Made by a program: the position numbers and the translations under genes. A stretch of 64,000 nucleotides of DNA from Acanthaster planci (taxonomy: Eukaryota; Echinodermata; Asteroidea; Valvatida; Acanthasteridae). How positions within the stretch are numbered: position 1 is the stretch's first letter; each line of letters opens with the position of its first letter. Under the pieces are notes generated by a model, which saw only the letters and a program-made list of their open reading frames with translations, ran no database searches and was not told the origin of the DNA. Below, in pieces: positions 1-13,800 of the stretch. The stretch spans positions 2,114,919-2,178,918 of the forward strand of contig NW_019091361.1 in assembly GCF_001949145.1 (NCBI RefSeq). The letters are read 5' to 3'.

Positions 1-3000
1 TCACTTTAAGGACACGCAGGATTCATCTTAACCACTCCCTCAAATTTCATCAGCTCAGATGCATGCCCCGCCCTCTTTCAGTCAGTGCATCTCGTTTCAA
101 CGCTGCAGATTTACTTTTTTCACACTCCCTGATCACAGACAATGACAGGTTACGTAATGCGTGGTTGTCAACTGCTCGGCCTGACAGGCCACTGGTCGCT
201 CCCTCTCGTCTCACCATAGAGCTACAAACCCACCAACCCGTGATGAGCACGACCGTTTCCCGCACATATTCTGCAGGCTCGCCCGTTACACGAGATCTTC
301 ATATTCTTATGCATAGGGGCCTACCAACTGAATTTACTAATTTCTAACTTTGCAGGACTAATCCTCAGTAATTCCTACGGATTAGGCGCAGGAAACTCGT
401 CAATCAAAAATGTACCGCGTCCTCTGTTGCTGTTCCCCATTCGCGAGGAACTTATCAATTTGAAGAGATGTTGGGCACGAGGCGTTATTCTGATGAAGAC
501 AGAGATAATGGGTGACGAGGTCTCCAATTTTAGGTCAGGGATGTGAAGAGCCACAGTGATCACAGTTGTTATCATAAGAGGTTCCTTTTTTGGTATCAAA
601 TTACATCTTTCTTGCTACCAAGGACTAATTCTCGCGCGATGCTTGCCGCTGTACTAGAGCTCCCTTTTTGATCAGTATTGACTTAACGTATGAGACATTT
701 TTCTTGAATCACTGCTTTTGTCTGCTTCTCCGAACTGACTCATTCCATTTTGGATGTGATAATGGGATGTATTCGCAAATAAGGCGTCAAGTCTCAGGTG
801 GGCCGACAAGACGCCTCTCATGAAGGTAGTGAAGCTTCTTTTCAGAGAATATATCTTTTTAAACAAGGTTTGCCCTGCATGCTAAATAGATTGAAACAAA
901 ACAAAGCAAAGTATGCCCCATGTACACCGAGTTACCAAATTTAATTTCATAAGCTTTCAACAAACTCGAGAGATATTGTATAGGCTATGTACGCCCACCT
1001 GTAACTGAACAAAAATGACCAATCCCATGGTGCATAGCAATTTACCTATTTCAAGAGGTTCACTGTTACAAACAGTGATGCTTTCCATCTTTAAAAGTGA
1101 GATATATTTCACAGTCATCTCCCTATTACACGCTCGAAATTCTCAGTCAGTAGCTCCACCTCAAATTGAACTAACCAAGAATCTATATTACCCTCCAGGG
1201 AACTGAGTCAGGGAACCTGTTTTTGCCGAGGAGCGGGGAAGAGATTTCACCAACAAATTACAGCTAGTCCGCACGGAGCCACCGCTTTTTAACACGTGCG
1301 TGAAAATATATTTCACGGAGGGAAATACTGCTAATTGGTGTCGCGATAAAAAGATGTTCCAAAATGTTTGAAGGGGTCACGGACTGTGCCTGAATCCAAC
1401 CGGCACTGAGAACGGAAGAGAGGTGCCGGGTGAGAACTATCTGCGAGGAACTTTTATGTGATCAGGATTCCCCTATCGATCGCCCTAAACGGTGAGCTGG
1501 TGTGCCATACACTATCATGCGAAACTGTCCCACGAAGTTCGATCGATGCAGGACGGGAATAAATAAGTTGCTCTTTGTCAAAACTCGCCCGTTGATCTTT
1601 TGGTTGGTCTTTTTGTCGATGAATGTTTTTTTCCTCTGAAGAAAGTCAAGAATTTTTTGACTGCTTATGATCATTCCCATCAGTCAAGACTCAAATATTA
1701 TACATGCGGTTTGGCGCTTAGTTTCGGTAATAAATAAGTATTTGCAAAGTTTCCGTGAAAACGTATCAGAATAATACCATTTTATGAGAAGTATAGCTGA
1801 AATTATAGACTGGTTTGTCAAACATTTAACAATGCATCCACACTCGTTTGGACTAGCTTGGACACTGTCAGTATCTAGTTAGACACTCTCTAGCAGACGA
1901 CAAGAAGGTTGCATCTCTTCACGTGTACTGAAAATAATTGTCACCTTGCAGGAAAGCAGACTTAAATAGGCGAAACACAATAGATGGTATCTGGAGGCTA
2001 ATTCGTTCGTCCTCTCGAGACTTAATGACAACTAAATCCGCAGAGAAAACCCTCGTGTTTCCCCAAGGCTCCATCTGAGTTCCTGGTGCCACGCTCCAAG
2101 GATTTTCCCTTCCGGAACAGACTCCACAACGACTCACGCCGTCTAAAATATACAAACCACCAGTTTCCAATCTCTACATTTCCCCGCCGAGCACGTACCG
2201 TTTTTAAACGGGACAATCAGGGGGAGGTAGATGCTCTCCGGTACCTTCTAAAGCCCTCCAAAATCACAGTATTATTCCAAAAGTGATAACCCATAGCTAT
2301 TTTTCTTGAATTTCTTTCCTGGACTGGCAGGCGAACGCTCATTTCAATAAGTTGCACGCCAACAGACCTGCCAATCGATTTTCAATAATCAGAGAATTTC
2401 CCCACGGCTGCCTTAACCAACCCCCTCCAGCCACGCCCTTGTCCCAAAGGGAAAGGCCTTGGAATGGGGTGCCTAATTAGCTGGAGCAGAAAGCCAGTGT
2501 CTACGAAAGACCCAATCCACGGAGAGTTTTGAAGGGTTGATTGGCAGCCGGGAAAAGTGACTAATGAGCTGTAGAATAACAGCCCTTTGTTGATACAAAT
2601 CGGCTTCATGAATGTTGCAAATCTCATTACTTGTAACACGGTTTGTGTGAAAGGGAGAGTTAGTGTTGCAGCTGCAAAATATCCAAAGTGTCCGAAGGCC
2701 TGATGTCCTTTTTGCAGCGGGTTACTCCGTATAGAAAACGAAAATATTTTTGGGTCAAAACCTTGTCAGCCGCTCCACTTTGCCCCCATGAAGTCAGAGT
2801 ATTGAGTACAATCCGATTTGTGTGAATATTTTTATCATAGGCCCACAAACTGTTCCCTCCTGACTAAAGAGCACACCGAGTGGCTGGATGTCAGAAAAAT
2901 TAGTCTTTCTTTGTTCTGCTTTTGAGAAATCCAATTTGGATTTTGTAATTAAGACTACGTTTGTAGTAAATAATTTTTAACAGGTAATGAAGAAATTTTA

Positions 3001-6000
3001 CTCCAGATATCGCCAGTTTAAAAGGACAGAGTTTTAATTATTTTTTTCTGTTACAGTGAATAAGTTTAGAGGTCGTTCCCTCTTGTTTCAATTTATCTAA
3101 TTTCAATATGGTCCAAATAAATTGAATATGACTTTCCTTCCCATCCTGTCCATTGGCTTAGATGTTCAACAGTTCTCCCCGTAATCCAATTATTCAAAAT
3201 CGGTAATCTCCAAACGATCACTGCGTTTCAGTATAACATTATTAGTCTTGAGGCATCGACGGTCAACCGCAAATTTGACTTCTCCGAAATTAAGAGTTCA
3301 CTCCCTGGAGCCGTATGGCGTGAGTGGTCAGTAATTCAAAATATCCTGCTGAAGTTGCTCATTTTTTGTGTGGGGTGTCATTTTAGGAAAAATGTGGAAT
3401 ACGATCCCTTCATTGATTCTGCTCTCACAACCTGTGTGTCATATACCCACTATCCAGGTTTTCTATTAAAACATAAACTCTGGCTTGTTCGATTCGTCAT
3501 GTTTACTTCCCATCAGATACATCTTTTGCACATAACGATGACAGGAGGTCACAGTCACGGCTTATTAATTAAGTTAAGCAGCTTTTACTAATGCATTGGA
3601 TACCGAAATACCTCAATGACAGGCATACACACGTCCTTGATAATAACCACGTCTGTGGGGGAAATGTGTTGTTTTCAACAGTAGAAATTGTGAGGGCGAA
3701 AGCAGTAAGTAAGCGATACATCATTTTGGTGAAGAATACGGAGAACTCTACGTTGATATAATTCTGCCAAGCACTGCTTCAAAAGCGCTGAAGACTTTGC
3801 ATTAATTCTGTCCTGTCGTGACCGCTGCAGTACTCTGTGAGGGCCATCTGAGCGGTTATCTGATATAAACAAACTTCCGAAATCTATTAGCAAATGACTG
3901 GACCCCATGGATCTTCGGTTGTAGAAGTATTTTCTTCTGCAGAGGGAATGGGGGCTCAGATCATTCCGAGCCTGTAACATAATTCAATTATTTCCGGGAC
4001 TAACATGACTAATTTTTAGTTGTGCATTATCTCTGTGTAAATCTTAGGGCGTTGCTTTCAACACGAAGGTCCCTCTTGCCCCTAAACGACAGACGTCTTT
4101 ATGACAAATGATGAATCGCAGTCCAATAAATCGGACAATGAAATTTCCGCTTTTCCCGCATCTCGTGAAAAACCATCAGTAGGCCTATTTATGCCCGAGG
4201 CCCCTGGAATTTGTTAAAAACCATAAGAACGGTCGAATGCACGGATTTAAGCAGAGATAGACATTCCTTAATTTGTTGCTGATAAACTGCTCAGGCAAAT
4301 ATTTAAGCGCCAGAAACAATAACCTTATGTTTGTTCTTAGATTCCGTCCAAGGTGACCGTGAAGTCTAGTGTATATCCCACAATTAGATCGGTAATTGGT
4401 TAGTTCCATTGGATGACAACTTAATAACACCTGTGAGTCTTTAATGCCTGTTGTATCCCGTCACTCACAGTGATAACAAACTGTCAATCACGTCACAATA
4501 ATTAGTTGAGAAACTCTTGATAAGTCAGTAATTAGGAGGTAGGTCTCTACCCAATGTCATCCCATAATATGGGATTTAACAGTCTTTGCGAAAAGAGCAA
4601 CAAAAGGACAAACAGCTAATCCGCAAGAGGTGCGCAATTAGTGGATGGATCGACACAGACGTTCCAGCGGGTGCATTCATGGGCCTTCCGAGTAGGTACC
4701 TTGATAATCTCATTGGTCACTTACCGGATTTCCAAATTGCTAATAATCAATAAGTAGGTATCAAAGTATCACACCCACGGCAATGTGGTATATCATAAGC
4801 TCTTTTTAATTTATATCCTTTCTTCTTAAAGTTTTAGGCAAAATCTTGTTTCTTCTGAAGTTGGGGCTTCAGTTCTAACAAGCACGGTGATTTTTATATT
4901 TTAGTGTGTCACATCATGATCTGATTGGAGTGTGCACTGGGTACTGTAACTTTATAGGGACAGTCGTATATATGAACGTACACCCAACTGATACTTCATT
5001 CGGGCCCAGACAACTCTGACCAACTCTTGAGAAGAGTTTGCCCAAGAATGTGCCATGCAGACGGTTGGCATTTTGATCAATGTCGTAACTTCAACTTCTT
5101 GAGCATCAACTGCCGCTTTTTGATGGTGTCTTTCATGTTTATTTTATTTGCTCTGGTGACTATTTCATACAACCAAACACTCCCTAACTCAAGGGAACTC
5201 TGAAAGGTAATTACATACCGTCTGCATCCCTGTAAGCAAAGTTTCCTGATCGATGAGATAATGGGGACTCTTGATCTCCTGCAGATAACCATCTAGACGC
5301 TCCACGATGTTAGCAAATGTTATTTTTGCTGTGCACCATTATACGGAACTTAAATTCCTGGACTGTTAGCCTGCGATAAATAGTCTGCGTCTAACGCTGA
5401 AACAGTTTCAATTAGCCTGATTTAATTTGATTTAACAAGTGTATCCAACTGACAGAAATGAGCTTTCGGAATGAACGTGTAAATATGCCAATTTGAGGGC
5501 AAGGGCAAAAGACCCCAGGGCAGGTCACAGGGGGTGCACAAATTTTCATGATTAGTAATGTTGACATACTAAATTGCACTAATATCCTTTCTGTCAAATC
5601 AATAACGCGTGCTGAGCGATGCAACGGAACCATGGAGTTAGTACCGTATCGATTTTATTGACAGGCCAAGGAATGCAGCACCTTCATGTGACATTAAATA
5701 TTGATGGTGTTTATTCTACTCGCCATTGAGCCCCATCGACCAATCATTAGCCCTGAATGAATCCTTACGTCACGCGCACTCCAGAAAGTATCCAATACAG
5801 ATTAAAGAGATCGATAAGTAATGTATCATCCTGGCGATTTACTATCGACTCTCATTAGTTATGACAAAATTACTATTAATGAGAGTCATTAAAATTTCAC
5901 GAGAGGAAACACTCTGTGTCAGCGTTACTGTGTTATGGCGTATTTGGGGAACACCTTTAAGACGATGCATACTAATGCTATGCGTTTGTGTGAACGCAAG

Positions 6001-7791
6001 CGCGTACATTGTTAGAATTTTTTTCTGTACATTTACATAGAATGTTATATCAACTGTTATTACAAAATTATATCATGTTAATGAACAGAGGCTCATTTTG
6101 TACATGGACAGATTTTTATTTGTGGATTTACGAAGACGTTGCTTTCTGACTAAAACAATTATATCTGCGGAAACAACGTAGACGAGGTTGAAGGAGGCTG
6201 CTTACAAGGTTGAGGTTGGCTACCTACGCTTTTCGTTGGTAATGACATTGACATGTTTGGTTTTTATGTCATGTGTTTAATGTGTTATTTAATGTGTCCT
6301 CACCTGATCGATGCAGTATGATTACAGTTGCTACTCACTAGACTGATCTATAATGGCACGCAGCTTGCTTATAATATATGTGCATCGCTTTTTTCTTTCG
6401 AATTTAGTCACAGCTGGCAGAATGGTAGGTTAAAAACATATTTGTTTTGACAGTTCTCGTTTTGGGCACACAAGATGACTCGGAATAAAATTCTCCACAA
6501 AAAACATTACCTGTTACTCGCAATAACAGGAAACATGAGAAAAATGGCGAAATCGGCTTTATGAAAGTGGTTTTGTGCACCAAAGTCAATATGCAAATTT
6601 ATGCTAATTCATGTTGCAGAGGAAAATTGTACATTTACAAAGCCTTTAGCGGGGTTCTGTTGTAACAAAAAAATCGCTGTACAGTCACAAAGTGCGTCCG
6701 TTACAAAGATTCTCTAATTACTTAATTACTGAAAAAGCATTGAAGCTCAACCCAATTTTTAACAGTGTATAGAAATAAATCCATTTTCAAGTTTGAAGTT
6801 CACACCACTTTTGGTAAATAGACGAATGTGTGGACCACTGTATACAGAGAAAACATTCAATGTAAGATTTTGTTATGATTTTCATGCCACATAAAACTAA
6901 CGACAATACCCGTCAGGACCCGCTGACGACATTCACACAGTAGAATAGTAATACCGCAGAGATATGAACTTTTCACTTCGCAAAGATATAGCCACAGTTC
7001 TTTTTTTCTCGTTTCCTGAAACACATTATGCTCCTGCATTCGAATTCCCTCTTGTTGACCTGAACCGCCGATCACTTATTACGGTCTGTCCGTCCGTGAG
7101 TGGCTGCGCCGCACTTTTGTCACGCTGCGCGGGGCGTTTTGTTGAGTCACGGATGAGTAGATAGAATGATATAGTGGCAACAGTGTTCAACTTGCCGCAC
7201 GGCAGCCGGCCAACTGCTAGACAGGATAGGAGGAGAGAACTCACAGGCCACCAACTGTCTGACTAATCACATGCGCGCTGACGTTGCGCCGCTCCAAGTA
7301 CACATCACCACTTCGTGCCGCCCCCAACACAGATGTAAATTTGCTGCTGGAATGTACACATGCCAGACGGCGGACCTGTAAAGACATCGGTAGCTTTCCA
7401 ACCAGAAGTATTCCCAGAAACTTTATATTCCTTGTTATCACTGGAGACAGTGACACTGCTCATATCAACAGTTAGCTGCAAACAGCGACCGCGGAGAACT
7501 TGGCGCATCCGAAGTCAAACGATAACCTCGTGGCGCTTCAACCTGCGCGTGGCTTCACCGGGACAGGGGCTATACCTGTCAGTGAAGACGTGTACTCTGG
7601 CCTATTCCCTGTGGAGTAACTGATGAAATCTTACCACTGAGTTGGGAGGTAACAGCGATAAGACAGTTCCAAGACGCACAGCATCTGCGGAAGAAGACCG
7701 GTGTTAGTTAACCAGTGGTGGAACTTGACTCACTTTATTTACGGTGACTTCAAGTCTCTCTCTCTGTGTCTCTTTTTATCAAACTTTGCAG
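1..7791. other. 5' flank of the ADAMTSL5-like gene, no gene seen
   Basis: I read both strands and found no coding exon with recognisable protein similarity. The open frames here are all under about 100 codons, with no supporting splice signals or conserved motifs. A short inverted repeat (CTCTCATTA / TAATGAGAG arms) lies near 5848-5886. The last few hundred bases should include promoter and non-coding 5' exon sequence for the downstream gene, but I could not place a transcription start. Confidence 0.5.
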
Positions 7792-7810
7792 AGCGGAGAC
7801 TAATTTCAAA
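7790..7810 (+). promoter_or_regulatory. Probable splice acceptor and 5' UTR before the ADAMTSL5-like start codon
   Basis: A long pyrimidine tract (7753-7780, CT repeats followed by T-rich sequence) leads to TTTGCAG ending at 7791, 19 bases before the ATG at 7811. This is a good intron 3' end. It suggests that the coding first exon is preceded by at least one non-coding exon further upstream. Only the acceptor is seen; the upstream exon was not identified. Confidence 0.45.
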
Positions 7811-7891
7811 ATGAGGCAAGGAATATTTCGTATGTTGCTTCTCGTCACAGCTGCCTGTTTGGTGTATTCTGCCACAGCATCAGCCAAAAGG
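7811..7891 (+). CDS. ADAMTSL5: ADAMTSL5-like exon 1: signal peptide
   Basis: This exon encodes 27 residues: a basic start (MRQGIFR), a hydrophobic core (MLLLVTAACLVY) and a small-residue end (SATASA), followed by KR and the donor GTGAGT. This is a textbook secretory signal peptide carried on its own phase-0 exon. The next exon begins with a basic run (DVRRGRRG) that could be a proprotein-convertase site; that is inference only. Confidence 0.85.
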
Positions 7892-10800
7892 GTGAGTTTT
7901 AATTTCTTGGTATTTCGTTAATATTGCATTTCGTATAGTCTGATACCTCTAGAACGAGAGGCATCTTCTCGAAGTACGATACTCCAGCCTCATCGGTTGG
8001 ATTATGCGTGCTGGTTCTCGTTAATCTGCTACAAGTGTTTGAAGACACTTCGATTCATTTGTAGTGTGTTTGGTACATTCATCCGTCAGTCTGAACGACA
8101 TTTTGTTGAGGCATGGTTGTGACATTGTGAACCTTGCTCTATGGTGTAAGAAATGATTCAGTCTAGGGGTTAAACGACAAAATGTTTGTTACCCTCTCAC
8201 TTGAGGCAACAACCATTATCCTACACTTGTCTTCACCGGGGGCCATTTGTTAATTTCAGCGTTCCTTCGTGTACCTTGTAAGGGATCTGTTGAAGTGTAC
8301 AACTCCGTGGCAAAAGTAATATATTTTATCGCTCCAATACATGGACGATGACAGAAACCCAATGTGTCAACACTCACCATGAATTATGTGCCACAGGGGA
8401 TTTGCGGACATATTCCAGCTTCAGAACCTCATCAATAATTTTTGCTGGGCTTGTAGATTTATTGCTTTTATTTCGATGACGTTTGAGTACGCATGTCACT
8501 GCCAAGTGTATACTTTCCGTTTTGGGGTGTTTTGTGCCCCACAAGAAAAAAAGAGGCTGGGACAAATAAAAATGACAGATGGAAGGAACCCAAAGCCGGG
8601 CACGTCTATGGGTTCAACGAGTTGAACTTTTCGGGGCAGTACCGAGAACCGTTACAACAATACGTTGGGTTGAGCAAAATACTGGTGCCACCCGTTCGCG
8701 GTCAAAATGATGCTTTTAAGGGGGTGACACTACACTTTAAAGGGTTAGCGGGGTTCAAAATACTTGCTATTTGGAGGGGTCTTGGTTCACTGTCTGATGA
8801 ATTGAGGTGTTACAAATGGAGAATGCGCACCAAACTGCTCCTTTGCTAATTTTGCAAGTTAAACAAAACGGAAAGGGAACATCTGGTTACGGTTGAGTAT
8901 TTTTCACTCTCGTGCAAAACTGATTCCAACTGTTGCGCTCACTCTCTACGGAGACACAGCAGACTTCCAATCATGCCCCAAACTGCTATAGAAGGAAAAA
9001 CAAACCAACCGAGAATGAGAATAACGACTACATCCTTAACAACCGAGGGGCTAACCGTGGCAAAACGGGGATACCCCCTTCAAGGGAGAGACGCCATATG
9101 TAAGCCTGCGGCACCTTGAATCAATTCGCGGGTCCGTGGCGCTGGGATTACCGCTGCAAATTGGTCGAAATGGCGGGCTTTCCGCTGCTGTACATTGGCA
9201 TGTTTCCTTGAGGTTACCCAAATAATGTGGCACCTTGAGGAAAGCTAGCTGTGGGAAAATGACTTCGCTGACTAATTGGATTTGCCAAATTAAAATACCC
9301 TCCTAGAGACAAACGTGGGCCGCGTCGTCGGGGATTCTCCGTAAACAAAAGAACAATCTTTAAGAACCTTTTTGGGTTCCTGATATCTTTTCCTTAATTC
9401 TTTCCCAGGCGTTTCAGATTGTTTTCTTTGTTTGACTTGAAGGAATATTCTCATTTATTTACCGAACACCATGTTTTAACCCCCCAAAATCCTTTGAGTA
9501 CTACCTTTTTCCGAATTTCTATTTTTTTTATTTGGTTTAATTCATTTTTTGCCTTTTTTTAATTGTCTCATATTTGCTTTTTCAAGAGAAGCATTTTATC
9601 ATTTTCTATTCTTTTAATAGTTTCGGCTATTTACGATAGTCTGCCAGATTTAATGATTTTGGGGGATCCGTGCAAGGAGTCTTAGAAAATTTTTATTTTC
9701 CAACCCCAAAAATATATTTAAAGTAAAGGGTAAAAAAGCAAGGAATGTGAGACCATTTGAAAATCCAATAGTTTCAGCAGTTTCTTAGTATCTGTCAACC
9801 ATCACGTTTACACACAATGCCCGTTGACAAGGCAGCGATGTAGGCCATACAAAAGTCACACAAACAAGTACATGTATACCCAAATGCGGAGCACTTTTCG
9901 ACAAGTACTTTTCGTCGTTTCGGGGTAGTAATCAGGTTTATGTAATTCTAATCTCATACTGGTACCCATGTTACTGCTTGGCTGCCAGAAACATTTTTAT
10001 TTTTGTTTCTTGTGTGAAGTGATGTAATCGTTTTGCTTGTAAGCAAACCTCGTTTCACAAAGAATTATTGTCAAAAGTTGCTCTATATACGCCTACTTGA
10101 TTAAAAATTGAAAACAGAACTTTGACCTTTTCCCATGCATTATAGAATCGAGTATCTATTCAGACAGTGCTGCGGTAATATCTTATCCAAGACAGACTCT
10201 ATAAAACATGTTGGACCCTCCCGATGACATTCGGCTTCCGTTTTGTACAATCTTCTTGCCATCCTCTTCCTGCTTTCATTTGGCATTCCTGGGTAAGTCA
10301 TTCAAAAGGATATGCCAGCAGATTACTGTCAGAGACTGCGCAGCTTCAAAGTTTAGGGGAAAATTGTTTAGCGTCGCTGCAAAAATGAAAATTCCAGCTA
10401 AAAGTTCAAGCGACGCATTGGAAGCGCTGCGAAGACTGCGCAGAACAGGACAAAAAAACTGCCGCACATTTTCAAGAAGGGTGGGCATCTTGTGATTTGG
10501 AGAACAGCCACTCAGCGAGATAGTATGCTCTGCCGTTGGGTGGTATTAGGGTGAGAGCACTCACAGCCGGGGAGATACCTCCCGACACTCCGGCAGACAA
10601 AGGGAAGATCCAAAGGCTTGAGCAATCCATGAAGGAAAGATAAAGCCGACAATTCCGGCTGTGAAAAGAAGACAGAAGCCGTGCCTGCAAACACAGGGAT
10701 ATAATTGCAACAATTGTACCTGTCCCTTGCTCACGCCTCCGGTCCACCCCCAGTCCACTGCTTCTTTCTTTGACAATGAAAAGGCGATCATTAAATTCTT

Positions 10801-13800
10801 TTCTACATGTTCTGCGGCACTTTCTTCTCTTTTTTATGCCACAAGCTCATTTCGGGCTATGCGACTTTGTGGCCACAGCAGATCATCGCTGAATGACTGA
10901 AAAATAATACACAGAACCTTTCACCTCTCGCTCGGCGCTACAAAACAACCGTACAAGGTCTACCTTAATATGGCAACAAGAAAAGTTTTGATAGCGCCTG
11001 TACGTATTGTCGGGGGCACCGCAGGGAGTCCCTCAGCTTCGCTGCGTGTAGCAGAGAGCTCCAGCCCTTCTATTCCGTTTGGGGGCCGTTCGCAACGACA
11101 CCCTGAACAAAAAAAAAAATCAGTGTGGGTCTGCCTTCCATTTCCAACACCTAACACTTTTGTAATTTTTTCTGCTCTACTACGGGTTCAACCTTGTCAC
11201 CTCCCCACTTTGGGCTATTGGGAAATCCTCAACAAAAACACTTTCACGTATTCATGGCCTGAGTCTTAACTGTATACCCCCACTGCCCACACCTTCAACC
11301 ACCAACCAACCGCGGTGTTCACACGCCAGGATTTACACATGCCTACTTGGCCAGCCCATTGTACGGAAGCCCACAAGTCTACAAATGCTTTCGCCAAGAG
11401 CTTTTGCTCTTGCCACCCACACGAGAAGCCCCGAGCTTTTGTTTCTCCTCTGGCGTACGTGTATGTGGCCCTTCACGCCGATTCCCCAGGAACGGTTACA
11501 TTTTGCATCGATCCCCCGTTGACGGAGAAATACTTACTGGGTTGACTCGGGGGCACGTCAAAAGTGGGAGTCTGAGACGAGGCCAAAACCTCGTTATATT
11601 GCTGGGGAAAAAAAATTGGAAGCACGCGTTCTCTGTTCAAGTTTTGCTATTTTGACCTACTCAGGGGTTGCGCAACACCCTGGCTGATCGGTCAAAGAAG
11701 TGTTTTCTATTATTGTCTGTGTTTGTCCAGCCCCGTTGAACGCGAGTGAAATGTGCCTCGGGCGCGCAAAGGTGTGATTCGGCAGACTGGGTTGAGCCAA
11801 TGCTAAAGAACTTGTTCCCCCACCCCACCAACCCACCCCAAAAAAACACGACAACAAGCGACAGAAGCACGAAATCAAACGACTCGGTTTAGCATTCTCA
11901 GGACAAGGTACATAACTGTTAGAAACGCTATCCATAGAAAACTATATCACATTGTTATCAATTTTCTAAATGCTTATCAGAGATTGGTTGAATCTCTGAT
12001 GTCAGTCTCCTTAATGTACCTAACAACTACAGGTATTTTCAAGATGTGTTTTTGCGTTTGGGAGATGTTAATTATATATAATTATATATAAGCAGGAGGT
12101 CGTGGGTTCGAGTCCCACCCGAGTAAGCTTGTGAGNNNNNNNNNNNNNNNNNNNNNNNNNNNNNNNNNNNNNNNNNNNNNNNNNNNNNNNNNNNNGAGCA
12201 TACAGTGCTCATTAATATACGTTGGGTAAGGGCAAAACCGTTATATATAACTACAGGTATGTGTGCACTGGTGTTGGGCTGAAATTTCAACCGAGGGCGC
12301 TATGCGATTATTTCGTGAATGTAAAATATGTTTGGCGGTAAGCGTTAAACTATGATGATATGCCTCCATGTGCTCCGGACTACATCATGATTATTAAGCA
12401 GGAAATAAACAAAGTAGACAAGATTCCATCTATAAATTAATGTCGCGATTTTGCACATAAAAATCTTTCAAAATGCACCCGTACGTCAACCATCACGAAT
12501 ATTTCTGCGGAGACTGGCCTTGTAAATGTTATCCTGGAAGTTAGTCACCAAAAAGATATTTTTGCCCATTTGAAGAGATGCATTTAATGTCTTGAGCCAT
12601 GAACTGATTAAACACAACTTCATATAGAAACCCTTCACCTCAAACGGTTGATTGTCGTTTTACCTTGACATAAATCTAAATTCTATATTCTCAATAGTTA
12701 AACGGGAATGAATAGAGGGATATTAGTGGGGGTGTTCTAATAAATTTGCACCTGTCCTTGCCAGTGCATTCAAAGTAGAGCTTTCATATATATTGGTTGG
12801 TTTTAAATTTTCCACTCTATCAAAATTTAAAATGTTGCTTGCATCTCGATTTAGATAAATTACAGATAATCTTTTGGGATTAAATACGGATAATTGTTTA
12901 AATGTCTCTTATGATATCTATTTTTTAATTCTAAGAGTTCTGTGAGGGGTCATAAAGAGACATGTAGCTGACTTGACCTGAAATTTATCACTCGCAAAAA
13001 TTAATTCTCAGGGGCTATTTGGCTGGAGATGATGGAAATTGGACATATCCTGTTGAAATGATGTGCGATTGTAACTCGCCTCCTCTCCGAATACTCGTCA
13101 GTTTGTGTGTCTTGGTTCTTGGGCACAGTACAATTCGATGACTGTGTATAGCTAACTGTATACATGCAAACTATAGGCGTGATCGTCGTTTCACCGAAGG
13201 TGACATTTTGAGAACGGGCACCTCTCTCATCTCGTAACTTACAACCGGAACACACCCGTGAAAGACTCAATCAGGCTATGCACTACGTATACTCTACACA
13301 TCAAATTAAACTTGAAGTCAGCTTCTTCCATAGCAAAACAGATTAAAACCTTGTCTTCCTTCCACTATTAAAACAATATAGACCCGTTGTTTTCCAAATA
13401 CAAACTGACCAAAACAACATTCTCTCTCCTGCAGAACAGTCCTCTCTTTGATTGTCTCCATGAACATTGGCAAGTGTCTCTTTCTATTAATCTATGATAG
13501 TACAATTTATGGCTGTTTTGGCAGAGTGGCTATAACCAATCCCGAAGCGATATTGAATGCCATGGATCCCATCCATCAGCAGTCGTGATCTCCCCTACCA
13601 TCGCGCTCACTCCCTCAAGACACTTTATAGGTCATCAGATAAGTCATCAATATACTGCCGTTACCTACCGGTACTTACCTACAGTGAAGGGGTTCTTAAT
13701 TGGGTCAACCGTTCCCAAATCTACTTCCATTTACGTGAACTTTAAAGGCTACACCATGTTTAGATTTGAAGTGTGTTTTATAACGAATGAGATACGAGTT

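Noticed and set aside
8493-8849. 118-codon plus-strand open frame
   Set aside because: No similarity seen, no splice or start context, overlapping frames equally open.
12072-12290. Minus-strand open frame containing SGGTRTHDLL
   Set aside because: It is the translation of the tRNA T-arm in the foldback element plus a gap, a frequent false protein in animal genomes.
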